From: Phyllobacterium endophyticum
Lineage (GTDB): Bacteria; Pseudomonadota; Alphaproteobacteria; Rhizobiales; Rhizobiaceae
Length of the DNA: 64,000 nucleotides
Reading direction: 5' to 3'
Assembly (NCBI RefSeq): GCF_003010935.1
Contig: NZ_PGGN01000003.1
Span: 620,001-684,000 of the forward strand
Shown: positions 16,468-25,512 of the stretch, in pieces
Layout of the letters: each line of letters opens with the position of its first letter
Numbering within the stretch: position 1 is the stretch's first letter
Translations under genes and position numbers: made by a program
The notes under the pieces: generated by a model
Databases searched by the model: none
What the model saw: the letters and a program-made list of their open reading frames with translations, nothing else
What the model was told of the DNA's origin: nothing

Positions 16468-17772
16468 TTATTCTACCGCGCCGCCATAGGGCACGTTGCG
16501 GCGCCCGTAGCGCCGTACCCTTATATTTGCTTGTTCAGCGTGGCCGGCAAATCCTTCCATGATGCTTAATCGCGAACAATATTCTCCTATCAGGACCGAG
16601 GCCTCATCAGTCACAATCTTCTGGTAGGTGCATGTTTTGATGAATTTGCCGACCCAGAGTCCGCCGGTATAACGAGCTGCCCGCTTCGTCGGAAGCGTAT
16701 GATTGGTGCCGATCACTTTGTCGCCATAAGCGACTGTTGTCCTCTGACCCAGAAAGAGAGCCCCATAATTTTTCATTCTGTCGAGAAAGTATTGGGGATC
16801 CCGTGTCATGACCTGTACATGTTCAGAGGCGATACGGTCGGCAACTTCGACCATCTCCTCCAGAGTGTCGCAAACAATTATCTCACCGCAGTCCTCCCAG
16901 GCCTTCCGGGCGATTTCTCTCGTGGGAAGAATTTCAAGTAGCCTGTCGATTTCGCGCAATGTATCACGTGCCAGTTTCTCTGAATTGGTGATGAGAACAG
17001 CTGGAGAGTTGACGCCATGTTCCGCTTGCCCCAGCAAATCGGTTGCGCAGATCTCGCCATCTACGGTTTCGTCGGCGATCACGAGCGTCTCGGTGGGGCC
17101 TGCAAACAGATCGATACCCACACGGCCGAAGAGCAGTCTCTTGGCTTCCGCGACGTAGGCATTGCCCGGACCTGCCAGCATATCTACCGCATCGATGGTT
17201 TCCGTGCCCAACGCCATTGCAGCAATTGCCTGCACACCGCCCAGACAGTAGATTTCGTCAGCACCTGCCAAATGCTGAGCGGCGACTATAAGCGGCGCAA
17301 TTTCCCCGTTGAAGGGTGGTGCACAGGTGATAACCCGTTCACAACCGGCAACCTTAGCGGTCAACACAGACATGTGGGCTGAGGCCAAGAGAGGATATTT
17401 CCCGCCTGGCACATAACATCCAACGTTAGCGATCGGCACATTCTTGTGGCCCAGAACAACCCCCGGGAGGGTTTCGACCTCTATATCCCGTAAGGCATTT
17501 TTCTGTGCTTGGGCGAAATTCCGGACCTGGTCTTGCGCAAAATCTATATCTGCTCGCTGTTGGCGTGTGAGATTGTCGACGCAGTTTTTGATCTCCGCGT
17601 CGGTCAAACGGTAGGATCGGCGGTCCAGCCCGTCAAATCTGACTGACAGCGCATGCACAGCTTCATCGCCTCCCTTTTCGACTTGCGTCAACAGGCTCTC
17701 AACGGCTTTCGTTAGGAGCGCATCCTGAGATATATCGGACGCCGGCAAGGCTGATTTTAGCTGTCTAATCAT
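16468..17772 (-). CDS. histidinol dehydrogenase-family enzyme (HisD/HpsN-like)
   Basis: A 434-residue NAD- and Zn-dependent alcohol dehydrogenase of the HisD family. Conserved blocks include [86 protein letters not shown] and [15 protein letters not shown], which carry the metal and active-site residues. HisD oxidises histidinol to histidine. Standalone paralogues in catabolic clusters act on other alcohols, for example HpsN on sulfopropanediol. Here there are no other his genes nearby, so a catabolic role is more likely. It follows the ThDP enzyme gene on the same strand with a gap of about 107 bases, so the two are probably co-transcribed. Confidence 0.85.
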   Translation of the reverse strand: MIRQLKSALPASDISQDALLTKAVESLLTQVEKGGDEAVHALSVRFDGLDRRSYRLTDAEIKNCVDNLTRQQRADIDFAQDQVRNFAQAQKNALRDIEVETLPGVVLGHKNVPIANVGCYVPGGKYPLLASAHMSVLTAKVAGCERVITCAPPFNGEIAPLIVAAQHLAGADEIYCLGGVQAIAAMALGTETIDAVDMLAGPGNAYVAEAKRLLFGRVGIDLFAGPTETLVIADETVDGEICATDLLGQAEHGVNSPAVLITNSEKLARDTLREIDRLLEILPTREIARKAWEDCGEIIVCDTLEEMVEVADRIASEHVQVMTRDPQYFLDRMKNYGALFLGQRTTVAYGDKVIGTNHTLPTKRAARYTGGLWVGKFIKTCTYQKIVTDEASVLIGEYCSRLSIMEGFAGHAEQANIRVRRYGRRNVPYGGAVE

Positions 17773-17879
17773 CTCAAAAAACCTCTGTGACGCCGCGCAA
17801 ATCCCGCAGCGCCGATAACCATCCGGCGCTTAGTTGCTTTGCAGCGGACTGGCAGGCGGCGCTTGGTCCGCCTCATCGC

Positions 17880-19682
17880 TTACATATGTTGTTCTAGTTC
17901 ACGGCCTTCGGCGTAGGCCGCCTGCTCTTTTTCGTAATATTCCGGCGACGGGAAATCCCACCAGCCAGTCACAAACGGGCCTGCCGCGTCGCGTGAGGTC
18001 GTCACTTCGACGAGAGCTGGGGCGCCACAATCGAGCGCCGCTTTGAGCGTGGATTCAAGTTGTTCGGAGGCTTCGACCTTCCACGACTGCATGCCGAAAT
18101 TCTTGGCAACTTCGGAAATATTGGCAGTGTATGGCTCACCATTGCCCTTGTGGTAGTTGAACTCACTGGCAACGTGCCTGCCCATAAACTTCCGCTGCCC
18201 TCCGCGAATGGACATGTATCCGCGATTGTTCTGTACGAGAAACACCGCAGGGATGTCGTTCATGACCGCTGTGCCCATTTCCGGCAGTGACATCATGAAA
18301 TCTCCGTCTCCGACGACCGCAACCACCTGCCGGTCGGGCATGGCAAGCTTTGCGCCCAACGCGGCCGGTATGGCCCAGCCCATCGGCGAGAAGGAACCCG
18401 ATGTGATATGCGTCCGCGGCTCATAAACTGGAAATGTCTGCTTTACTGCGCCCTGCGTGTTGCCAGATCCGGCAATAATGATGCCATCGCGGTCCATGAC
18501 CTTGCGTAACGCGCCCAAGGGTCGCTGGGATGTGAACGGCGCTTCATGGGAGTCCCGGCGCGGTGCGAGCATTTGTTCCCACTCGGCCTTGGCGCACTGC
18601 ACGTCCGACAGGAACCTTTCGCGGCTGTTCAGGGCCTTGCCAGCTTGCTGATCTGAAATCATGGCCAGGATAGCTTCAAGAGTGGCCCGCGCGTCGGCAA
18701 CGATGCCAACCTCCGTGGCGTAATTCTTGCCGATCTCATGGTGGTCTAGGTCGATATGGATAAGCTTCCCAGGCGGGATCGAGATGCTGGCCCCCTTGCG
18801 ATAGCTGGACGCCGACCAGTCAGTAAAGCGGCAGCCAACGGACATGACGACATCGGCGCTGGCGGTGATTTTATTGCCGCAGGAGGTGCCCGTCTGACCG
18901 ATTGCGCCGATCGACAGCATGTGATCTTCGGAGATTGCGCCTTTGCCGTTCCAGGTTGTGGAAACTGCCGCTCCGATCTTCTCGGCCAGCGCGGTCAAGG
19001 CCTGTGAGGCGTTCGCGCTGATGGCGCCGCCGCCCGCGAGGATCACAGGACGTTGCGCCGAGAGCAGCAATGCAACAGCCTTCTCAACAGCAATGGGGTC
19101 GGGATAGGCGACGCCGACGGCCATGCGGTGCTGCAGGGGATGGATAACGACGTCTGCAGCTTCCGTCTGTATATCCATCGGCACTTCGACATGGACTGGT
19201 CCGGGGCGACCGGAAAGCATTGTATTGAACGCGCGGTGCATGATGAACGGCAGCTCATCGACACGGCCGGCCTTGTAAGCACGTTTGGTCACCTGCTCGG
19301 TAATCCGGGGGAAAGCGTTTTCCTGCTGGCGCTCAAGTTCTTGCATGACGCCGTGACCCTTCATATGAGTCGCCGGACCGCCGGACACGTAAAATGTTGG
19401 AATTGAATCCGTATAACAGGTCGCCAGCCCAATGATGGTATTGGTGGCTCCCGGTCCAATCGAGGTCGAGCAGGCCATTGGCTTTCCGCTCGCCCTGAAA
19501 TAGCCGTCGGCCATGTGGACGGCACTTTGTTCATGCATCACCTGGATAAACGGTATCTCCGATCCTTCCGCAAGAAAGGCGTCGAACAGCGACCAAATTC
19601 CGTGACCTGGCACACCTGCAACATATTCGATACCGTATTCTTTCAGCGCCTTCGCGACGATCTGACCACCGGTCAATCTCAT
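17880..19682 (-). CDS. thiamine diphosphate-dependent enzyme (acetolactate synthase-like)
   Basis: A 600-residue ThDP enzyme with the three-domain layout of acetohydroxyacid synthase, oxalyl-CoA decarboxylase and benzoylformate decarboxylase relatives. The N-terminal pyrimidine domain has GVPGHGIWSLFDAF and the activating Glu in VMHEQSAVHMADGYFRASG. The central domain has PVILAGGGAISANASQAL. The C-terminal domain has the ThDP/Mg motif GDGDFMMSLPEMGTAVMNDIPAVFLVQNN. Substrate and reaction are not predictable. I choose the ATG at 19682, preceded by AAAGGGGA; an upstream ORF extension to 19814 runs into the operator region. It is divergent from the XRE-type regulator, with repeated sites between them, and lies upstream of the HisD-family enzyme. 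Confidence 0.85.
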   Translation of the reverse strand: MRLTGGQIVAKALKEYGIEYVAGVPGHGIWSLFDAFLAEGSEIPFIQVMHEQSAVHMADGYFRASGKPMACSTSIGPGATNTIIGLATCYTDSIPTFYVSGGPATHMKGHGVMQELERQQENAFPRITEQVTKRAYKAGRVDELPFIMHRAFNTMLSGRPGPVHVEVPMDIQTEAADVVIHPLQHRMAVGVAYPDPIAVEKAVALLLSAQRPVILAGGGAISANASQALTALAEKIGAAVSTTWNGKGAISEDHMLSIGAIGQTGTSCGNKITASADVVMSVGCRFTDWSASSYRKGASISIPPGKLIHIDLDHHEIGKNYATEVGIVADARATLEAILAMISDQQAGKALNSRERFLSDVQCAKAEWEQMLAPRRDSHEAPFTSQRPLGALRKVMDRDGIIIAGSGNTQGAVKQTFPVYEPRTHITSGSFSPMGWAIPAALGAKLAMPDRQVVAVVGDGDFMMSLPEMGTAVMNDIPAVFLVQNNRGYMSIRGGQRKFMGRHVASEFNYHKGNGEPYTANISEVAKNFGMQSWKVEASEQLESTLKAALDCGAPALVEVTTSRDAAGPFVTGWWDFPSPEYYEKEQAAYAEGRELEQHM

Positions 19683-19792
19683 GGCAGTTCCCCTTTGCTG
19701 GACTCCCCGCATTCTGCAAGGAAGTTTTCCACTGTTTGACTGGACGGATAGTCGGTCAAAACCACGTGTGTCACAACTTCGCATCACATTGA

Positions 19793-19839
19793 TTATTGAA
19801 GCGAATTGATGCATTTATTGAAGCTTATTGCTTCATTTT
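19793..19839. promoter_or_regulatory. repeated operator-like sites between the ThDP enzyme and XRE regulator
   Basis: The decamer TTATTGAAGC occurs at 19793-19802 and again at 19815-19824, exactly 22 bp apart (two helical turns). An inverted half, GCTTC, follows at 19830-19834, giving GAAGC-TTATT-GCTTC with the second copy. This is a typical arrangement for cooperative binding by a helix-turn-helix dimer. The adjacent XRE-like protein is the natural candidate. Confidence 0.5.
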
Positions 19840-19851
19840 GAGGGAAGTAAC

Positions 19852-20676
19852 ATGGACTATAACGAGGGCAGGGCTGCCGACTTCGCAGCAAATCTGAGAT
19901 TTCTGTGCGAACAGCGTGGCTCGATCACCACGGTCTGCAAAAAGATAGGCCTCAACAGGCAACAGTTTAACAAATATCTTTCCGGCCTGCATTTGCCCTC
20001 GCCGCAAAATATGCGTCTTATCGCGAATTTCTTTGGCCTGAGTGTCGCAATAATGTTTTCCGACCCGGTCGAGTTCCAGACGTTAGTGGAAGGAAATTTC
20101 TTTAACATTGTAGACAGCCTGCGCAAGTCGCCCGAGCTTCAGAAATTTATGGATGCAGCGATAATAGGAGCGAAATCCGATGATACCGACGTCGTTGGCA
20201 TCTATGATCGTTATCAATATTCGTCGATTTATAAGGGGTCGATACTAAGATCGTCTTTCTGCATCTACAAGAACAATGACTTCTACCAGCATTATTACAT
20301 TGAGCGGTTCCCGAGCTATGACTCGCCGAATAAGATCGACTATGTCTTCAAGTACCACGGATTCGTATTTTCAATTGCTGGGCGTGTTTTCACTGTCGAC
20401 TTCGAAGGCGTGCAGAAGAACGAGATGACGTTCGGGGTATTTGCGCCAGTCCAAAGAAGTGCCAAAAAATTCATGTTCGGTATTGCCAGTGGTATTTCGG
20501 CGACCATGTTCCGGCAGCCATTCTCAACCAAAGTAGCCCTGCACTATCGAGGTCCGGGATTAATTGGAAGAGGCGAACTGGCCAAATTGACGGTCCTAAG
20601 TCCGCAGGATACGTCCATCCCGAGGGAGGCTTTGCAATTTTTGGGCAATGGTACCGATATGATACAAATCTCCTAG
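19852..20676 (+). CDS. XRE-type helix-turn-helix regulator with a large uncharacterised C-terminal domain
   Basis: A 274-residue protein. Residues about 10-65 form a lambda-repressor-like helix-turn-helix: FAANLRFLCEQRGSITTVCKKIGLNRQQFNKYLSGLHLPSPQNMRLIANFFG. The remaining 200 residues are rich in aromatic residues (IYDRYQYSSIYKGS, FYQHYYIERFPSYDSPNKIDYVFKYHGFVF) and resemble no sensor domain I can name. The start ATG at 19852 has GAGGGAAG in front; the longer ORF from 19828 covers the operator-like repeats. Being divergent from the ThDP enzyme gene, it probably controls that gene and itself. It ends convergent with a GntR gene. Confidence 0.78.
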   Translation: MDYNEGRAADFAANLRFLCEQRGSITTVCKKIGLNRQQFNKYLSGLHLPSPQNMRLIANFFGLSVAIMFSDPVEFQTLVEGNFFNIVDSLRKSPELQKFMDAAIIGAKSDDTDVVGIYDRYQYSSIYKGSILRSSFCIYKNNDFYQHYYIERFPSYDSPNKIDYVFKYHGFVFSIAGRVFTVDFEGVQKNEMTFGVFAPVQRSAKKFMFGIASGISATMFRQPFSTKVALHYRGPGLIGRGELAKLTVLSPQDTSIPREALQFLGNGTDMIQIS

Positions 20677-20841
20677 GACTAAGAACTGCTCCCACGCAGA
20701 TGTGCCGGCGTTTTTCTTACAATGGCTCACAAGCTATCATTACGTCCAAGAAGTAAACTTTGTCATGCAGTTTGAATTCCCGGTGGAATCATCTTCGTTT
20801 CCCTCGTGAAGGCACCGCCAGGAACGGCATTGGACGAAATG

Positions 20842-21576
20842 TCAGGGTCGTTGCCAGTCGTTGGCAACCTCAAATCCCAAAATGCGGTGTCGTGACAATC
20901 TCAAATGCTCTTGCATTGCCGCGTAAGCGGCATGAGCGTCGTGGGAAATGATCGCATCGACGATGGCCTGATGCTCGCGCCGGACGATGCTCACGCGCGA
21001 GCCTTCATCCGAGGAGCGGAATTCACCGCTTAGTCGCATGCCGAGGATAATCTGCGAATGAAGCATCTCGAGCGTCGATGCAAACATCTCGTTTCCAGTT
21101 GCCTTGGCAATCGCCAAGTGGAATCTGAGATCAAGATCGCCGAACGCCTCGTCATCGGTTGTGTCGGTAAAAGCCTCGTGGGCCGCACGAACCGCGGCGA
21201 CCTGATCGGCACTCGCGCGGCGAGCCGCAATGGCGGTTGCGTCGCATTCCACCGATTGTCGGAATTCAAAGGTGTGGATGAGGTCCGCAATATTTTCGAT
21301 CGGCTTGTAACTGCCGACCGAGCCTTGAACGCCATTGCTGGCCAGAACAATGCTCCCAGAGCCGCGACGGGAGTCGATCATCCCTTCGGAACGCAGACGA
21401 AAAAGCGCTTCGCGCACGACAGGCCGCGAGACGCTATAGATTGCGGCAAGTTCGACTTCGGTCGGAATCCGGGTTCCTTCGGGCCATTCACCCGCAGCTA
21501 TCTGACCGCTAAGGCTCTCGTAAACTTTGTCGGACAGCTTCACCCGTTCTTCCGACCGTGTCCTCAAGTCTGTCAA
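20842..21576 (-). CDS. GntR-family regulator, FadR/FCD type (copy 1)
   Basis: A 244-residue regulator with an N-terminal winged helix (GEWPEGTRIPTEVELAAIYSVSRPVVREALFRLRSEGMIDSRRGSGS) and an FCD ligand domain containing DLDLRFHLAIAKATGNEMF and HQAIVDAIISHDAHAAYAAMQEHL, whose His and Asp residues usually bind a metal and organic acid. I choose a TTG start at 21576 because GGAG lies eight bases upstream; the open frame continues to 21711 without a good start. It is closely related to the second GntR at 34.7 kb. The palindrome TTGTCTGACAA sits 15 bases upstream of the start, suggesting autoregulation. Confidence 0.87.
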   Translation of the reverse strand: MTDLRTRSEERVKLSDKVYESLSGQIAAGEWPEGTRIPTEVELAAIYSVSRPVVREALFRLRSEGMIDSRRGSGSIVLASNGVQGSVGSYKPIENIADLIHTFEFRQSVECDATAIAARRASADQVAAVRAAHEAFTDTTDDEAFGDLDLRFHLAIAKATGNEMFASTLEMLHSQIILGMRLSGEFRSSDEGSRVSIVRREHQAIVDAIISHDAHAAYAAMQEHLRLSRHRILGFEVANDWQRP

Positions 21577-21590
21577 TCGTGCAACTCCGC

Positions 21591-21601
21591 TTGTCTGACA
21601 A
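21591..21601. promoter_or_regulatory. FadR-type operator TTGTCTGACAA before GntR copy 1
   Basis: The 11-mer TTGTCTGACAA is an exact match to the TNGTNNNACNA pattern of FCD-type GntR operators and lies just upstream of the regulator's TTG start. Similar sites occur at 29046-29056, 29217-29227 and 35567-35577. Confidence 0.5.
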
Positions 21602-22208
21602 TAACGACCTCTTCTATCATTGTCTGCGCTTGCGGGTCTATTCGTTTTCCCGGTCCGCTCGCTTCGCCTGACAATTTGACAAGGTCTAACCCTTCCAGGA
21701 GAATTGGACATGCCTTAGCGTATCGGAAAAGGGCAATTCGGCCGGTGGAATTGGCCCGGTAAACGGTTGGCAAGCCAGACCAGAGCAGCTCAATGGCCCT
21801 TCCCGACAGAATCGAGTTACGGGGAGCAATGCTTGAAACAACGCACCAACGAGCGGTCGTGCGCTCAAAGGGGAGTGCAGACGGAACCAGGGCCGCTTGT
21901 ACGGACAATTAGATAGACTTGACCGATGGAGGTCAGCTTACGGGTCAGCGGATTGCGACCGGTTGCGAGCCGCAAGAACAAGCCTTCCTTTCCCTGAGCT
22001 GCGAAACTTCAGGAATGAGGAGTCCTGATCCAGCAAGACGCTGGCCCGGCGTCCTGTCGAAGACTGTTGCGGACTGCACCATGACTTGCCGGCCTGCAGG
22101 CTCTCAACCTGATCCCCTCCTGCCCGCCTGATGACAGTCCGGAACGGTTTGGCGGGCAGCCATGGATCCTGTTTCAAGCTAAGGATCGCTTCGCGTTTCA
22201 TGATTTAG
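21602..22208. other. stretch without a recognised gene between GntR copy 1 and the GH3 terminator
   Basis: Open frames on the minus strand (21938-22201 and 21573-21908) have no motif I recognise. The first starts MKREAILSLKQDPW just downstream of the GH3 terminator. Their composition reads like degraded coding sequence, but I cannot name a family. Confidence 0.35.
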
Positions 22209-22242
22209 AAAGCCCGCCGGCTGGCACCGCCGGGGCTTTTAC
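22209..22242. terminator. rho-independent-like terminator downstream of the GH3 gene
   Basis: AAAGCCCGCCGG and a matching GC-rich arm ending GGGGCTTTT enclose a short loop. On the minus strand the stem is followed by TTTCT, so it can serve the GH3 gene; the T-run on the plus strand makes it potentially bidirectional. Confidence 0.6.
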
Positions 22243-22264
22243 GAGCTGGTCGCTTCAAGTTTTG

Positions 22265-23269
22265 TCAGTGCCCGGCTGCGTTTTTCCTGACGCGAGCGGC
22301 TGCATCGGCCAGACGTCCGGCGGAAAGCGTCCCCCTCCGCACGGCCGCCACGACGCCATCACACAGAGCTTCGATATGGGGTCCTCCGGCGACCAGGAGG
22401 AGATCCGCCCCGGCAGTGAGCGAAGCAACCGCCGTTTCCAGCAGTGAATTGCCGCGCATTGTTGCGGGTGCGTCGAGATCATCGCTCACGATCAAGCCAT
22501 CAAAGCCAAACTGCCCTCTCAGAAGTGCAATGACGGTCGCTGATGTGCTTGCCGCGTTCGTCCCGTCAAGCGCAACAACCGGTGCCGGTCCGGTCATGAT
22601 CGCCTTGGTGCCGGCGGCAATCGCAGCCGCGAAGGGTAACGCATTCGCCAGGATGCGGTCGGGAGCCGTCTGCAGGGAAACATCGACCAGCGCGGGGTCG
22701 GCATCCAGATCATTGAAACCTGGAAAGTGCTTCGTTACAGCAGTGATCCCGGCCCTCTGCACACCTTTTACGTAGGCGGAAACCAGCCGTGATACGGTTT
22801 GCGCATCCGGGCCCATCGTCCGGTTTCGGAGCCAGGGATTTTGACCATCGACCACATCCGCTATCGGTGCCAGAAACATCGACACGCCTAGCCTCCTTGC
22901 TGCCTGCGCTGTGAGGAAGCAGCGTTCGGCAAGCGCGTCATCTGTGAGCTTGTTGGCATCGGCAAGTTCCGGGAGGGCGGGAACAAGTCCCTGCAGTCTG
23001 CGGATGCCGCCCATTTCCTGGTCGACGGCAACGATCAGGTCCGGGCAGCAGGCTTTCAGCTTCTCTACGAAGGCCTGAAACAGTGCGGGAGTTTCGGCGG
23101 CAAGCCGCTCGTTCGACATTGCTCGCGACACATACTCCGCCCGCGTTTCCCCGATCAAAACGGAACAGCCGCCATTCTGCAGGAACGGCTCCACTACGTG
23201 TGCAAAATTAAGATTGTCGAACGCCGGCAAAAGGATGGCCCTGGCGTCTTGGTCGAGCGAGTAGGTCAT
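22265..23269 (-). CDS. glycoside hydrolase family 3 protein (NagZ-like)
   Basis: A 334-residue single-domain GH3 protein, the length of NagZ-type beta-N-acetylglucosaminidases and short beta-glucosidases. It has VAVDQEMGGIRRL, MFLAPIADVVDGQNPWLRNRTMG, the catalytic-loop element VTKHFPGFNDLDADPALVD and the nucleophile region GFDGLIVSDDLDAPA. In canonical NagZ the loop reads KHFPGHGxxxxDSH; here GHG is GFN and DSH is absent, so substrate or mechanism may differ. There is no signal peptide. AAGGAG precedes the ATG. It lies downstream of a wrecked DeoR gene and a HAD hydrolase on the same strand, which together look like the remains of a small sugar operon. Confidence 0.85.
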   Translation of the reverse strand: MTYSLDQDARAILLPAFDNLNFAHVVEPFLQNGGCSVLIGETRAEYVSRAMSNERLAAETPALFQAFVEKLKACCPDLIVAVDQEMGGIRRLQGLVPALPELADANKLTDDALAERCFLTAQAARRLGVSMFLAPIADVVDGQNPWLRNRTMGPDAQTVSRLVSAYVKGVQRAGITAVTKHFPGFNDLDADPALVDVSLQTAPDRILANALPFAAAIAAGTKAIMTGPAPVVALDGTNAASTSATVIALLRGQFGFDGLIVSDDLDAPATMRGNSLLETAVASLTAGADLLLVAGGPHIEALCDGVVAAVRRGTLSAGRLADAAARVRKNAAGH

Positions 23270-23327
23270 TATAGTCTCCTTGAAGAAAGTGCTTGTTGTT
23301 TCAGGTCTCTCGTCATCGACACCAAAC

Positions 23328-23680
23328 TTATGGATCCGCCTTGGCTCGATAGCGCTGGCGCCAGTCGCATTGGGTCAGCCCGCCCCCGATCATGATCACG
23401 TCGGCGCGGATGGTTGAGTGCCGCTGTTGCGACATCCACGGCCGCCGTGACGATGCCCACGGAAAGTACCGGCGAGAGGCGCCGCAGAAAGTGGATGACG
23501 GTCGCGCTCAAATCAACGAGTAGCGCCGTGCCCTGTGGAACCGTTGCGGCGGCTTGCCGGCCGATCAGTTGTTTCTCGTGCGCTCTTAACATTTCACGCC
23601 GGTGGAAATCCAGGAAGCGTCACGAGGCGCGGGGCTCCCCGCGTGGAAGCGCTGCGTCAGAAACTTCGCGCCGGTCGCGT
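23328..23680 (-). pseudogene. decayed DeoR/GlpR-family regulator
   Basis: The minus strand encodes recognisable DeoR pieces in changing frames. First come TQRFHAG and GGAPRLVTLPGF (linker after the helix-turn-helix), then DFHRREMLRAHEKQLIGRQAAATVPQGTALLVDLSATVIHFLRRL and LSVGIVTAAVDVATAALNHP, then in another frame ADVIMIGGGLTQCDWRQRYRAKADP and a stop. These correspond to the sensor domain of the intact DeoR at 2.8 kb. At least two frameshifts and loss of the DNA-binding domain make it non-functional. Its 5' end runs into the HAD gene. Confidence 0.75.
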
Positions 23681-24364
23681 TCACCTTCTGCGCAATGAGG
23701 GCTCGACCGACTGCAGACTCATGCTTGTCCATTCTGATCCATTTGTCCGCTCGTTCTCAGGAAGAAGACCCATAGCGGTCAGCCGCCGTTCGAGTGCATC
23801 AGCCGTGTCAAAATGCTCCGTCTTGAAGCCAAGCGATGCTGCAGCCGCGATGTTGGCAAGATTGTCGTCGATAAAGATACAGTCCCCGGCGGCAACCCCT
23901 GCACGTTGCAGGAACAGTTCGAAAATCGCACTGTCGGGTTTTACGAGTCTCTCCCGTCCTGAAACGACCAGAATGTCGAAGGCGTCGAGAAAAGGGAACA
24001 GTTCTCGCGCCCGCGGGAAGGTCTCAGCCGACCAGTTGGAAATTGCATGCATCTGGACTCCGGCCGATTTCAAACGCTCCAGAATTCTTGAGGTGCCAGG
24101 TACTTCACCGCCCAGCATCTCGTGCCATCGGTGCCAGTAGGCCTCGATGAGATCGGCCCGTTCAGGATGGCTTTTTGCCAGCGCGGCAATGCCGTCGGCA
24201 AAGGGCATTCCGGCATCAAACTGCTCGTTCCAGGCAGGTGTGCAGATCTCACTTAGGAATTGCTCGACGCTCGCTTCATCCGGCAGCAGCTTGCGATACA
24301 AATAGGCAGGGTTCCAATCAATCAGGACCCCGCCAATATCAAAAACAACCACGCGTGCATTCAC
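23681..24364 (-). CDS. HAD-superfamily hydrolase (subfamily IA)
   Basis: A 227-residue haloacid-dehalogenase-like phosphatase. Motif I is VVFDIGGVLIDWNP, motif II lies in MHAISNWSAETFPRAREL, motif III Lys is in RLVKPDSAIFELFL, and motif IV is CIFIDDNLANIAAAASLGF. The second Asp of the usual DxD is replaced by Gly (DIGG), as in many YihX-like HAD proteins, which act on sugar phosphates such as glucose-1-phosphate. The last residues (EPSLRRR) overlap what was once the next gene's coding region, so the natural C-terminus may have shifted. It is followed by the deoR remnant and GH3 gene. Confidence 0.85.
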   Translation of the reverse strand: MNARVVVFDIGGVLIDWNPAYLYRKLLPDEASVEQFLSEICTPAWNEQFDAGMPFADGIAALAKSHPERADLIEAYWHRWHEMLGGEVPGTSRILERLKSAGVQMHAISNWSAETFPRARELFPFLDAFDILVVSGRERLVKPDSAIFELFLQRAGVAAGDCIFIDDNLANIAAAASLGFKTEHFDTADALERRLTAMGLLPENERTNGSEWTSMSLQSVEPSLRRR

Positions 24365-24798
24365 TTTATAACCCTTCCAGTAAAACTGATCGTTTCACGA
24401 ATATGCACGAAGTTACCTAAATGTGCAATATCTTGTGCCGACTTATGCACATTTGGGAAATGGCAGCAACGGTGGCGCTGAGAGGTATGGACAATAGCAA
24501 ACCCGTTCGCACCTCGATGCATCACCACGAACAGGAACAGCCGGACTTAGCCTGCGAGCCCTGGCGGTGCTGGGTCCCCATACTCTGACTCTGTCGGCAA
24601 TTACCGGCCTTTTCCAGTGAGACGTTCGCCAGCTGACCGTCCCTGACCTCATCGCCGTCCAGTGCGCAATTCAGGCGCCTTGCAATTGCGCGGATGTCAT
24701 TTCATTCGATGCCTTCCGGCAGATGATCGACGAATAAGAAAATTCACCGATAAGGTTCCTCAAACGGATCGAACACGCGACTTAGCTCAAGTGTGAGA
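24365..24798. other. stretch without a recognised gene
   Basis: No open frame here carries a motif I can assign. The minus strand contains short protein-like stretches but with interrupting stops. It separates the HAD gene from the cytochrome b561-like gene. Confidence 0.35.
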
Positions 24799-25512
24799 TC
24801 AGTCGCCGGTCAGTTCGTCCATGCGTGATTTGTTGAAGGGATGGTGGTTTCCGGTGCCGAAGTTGGCAAGGTAGGTGTCGTGACGGAGCCCTTTGGCCTC
24901 CAGCGCAATGGCGATTGCCGCCCATAGGGGAACGACTAGCCCCAGACCGATTGCAATTGCCATGATCCAATAGTGCGCCAGGCCGGTTGCAACTGCGCCC
25001 AGAGCTGAGACAAGGGTGAAGTAACCCACTGTTTTATGGACTGCCTCAAACCACCGTCGCCTAGGGCTCATATCGTAATGATCACCTGGAATGAAGGCCG
25101 GTTGGTCTGGCGTTGAAATCGATGGGTCGCGCCCTCCGTGTGTTCCCCGAAGCCATGCGCTGACTAGCTGTAGAAGACCTAAGGCAATCGTTGTATTTCC
25201 GAAGAAGGCATGAAGCGATGTACTCAATCCGCCATTTGCTGCGATAGCAATCAATCCGGCAAAAAGGCTTGCAAGGGTCAGCAGAAACAGCCCTGCCCGG
25301 TGAAGGGTGAACCAAAGGAGCTTGCGTCCGAGCTTCGGGCTAGCCTTCGGTATCCCCTCAGCCGAGGGCCTGGGTTTTCCAAAGCGAGTTATAACCACAA
25401 CGAATGGAACAAGTATTATCCAGATCGTGAACATGACCCAGGCGTGCCGATCCCAGTGAGCTGTGAACTCCAAGGCATTTTTCAGTTCCATAGTCCATTC
25501 CGCTAGATCCAT
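24799..25512 (-). CDS. cytochrome b561-domain membrane protein
   Basis: A 237-residue membrane protein with about five hydrophobic helices: WVMFTIWIILVPFVVVI, FTLHRAGLFLLTLASLFAGLIAIA, LHAFFGNTTIALGLLQLVSAW, AVHKTVGYFTLVSALGAVATGLAHYWIM and IAIGLGLVVPLWAAIAIAL. Histidines near helix ends (HWDRH, LHRAG, LHAFF, AVHKT) match the haem ligands of the eukaryotic-type cytochrome b561/ferric reductase family, which moves electrons across a membrane. No DOMON domain is attached. Starts are possible at 25545 (TTG), 25530 and 25512; I prefer 25512 for its GAGAG at good spacing. No clear partner is nearby. Confidence 0.72.
   Translation of the reverse strand: MDLAEWTMELKNALEFTAHWDRHAWVMFTIWIILVPFVVVITRFGKPRPSAEGIPKASPKLGRKLLWFTLHRAGLFLLTLASLFAGLIAIAANGGLSTSLHAFFGNTTIALGLLQLVSAWLRGTHGGRDPSISTPDQPAFIPGDHYDMSPRRRWFEAVHKTVGYFTLVSALGAVATGLAHYWIMAIAIGLGLVVPLWAAIAIALEAKGLRHDTYLANFGTGNHHPFNKSRMDELTGD

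Noticed and set aside
16468..17772. True histidine-biosynthesis hisD
   Set aside because: No other his gene is adjacent (only a decayed hisN-like gene 15 kb away), and the setting beside a ThDP enzyme favours a catabolic paralogue; not excluded.
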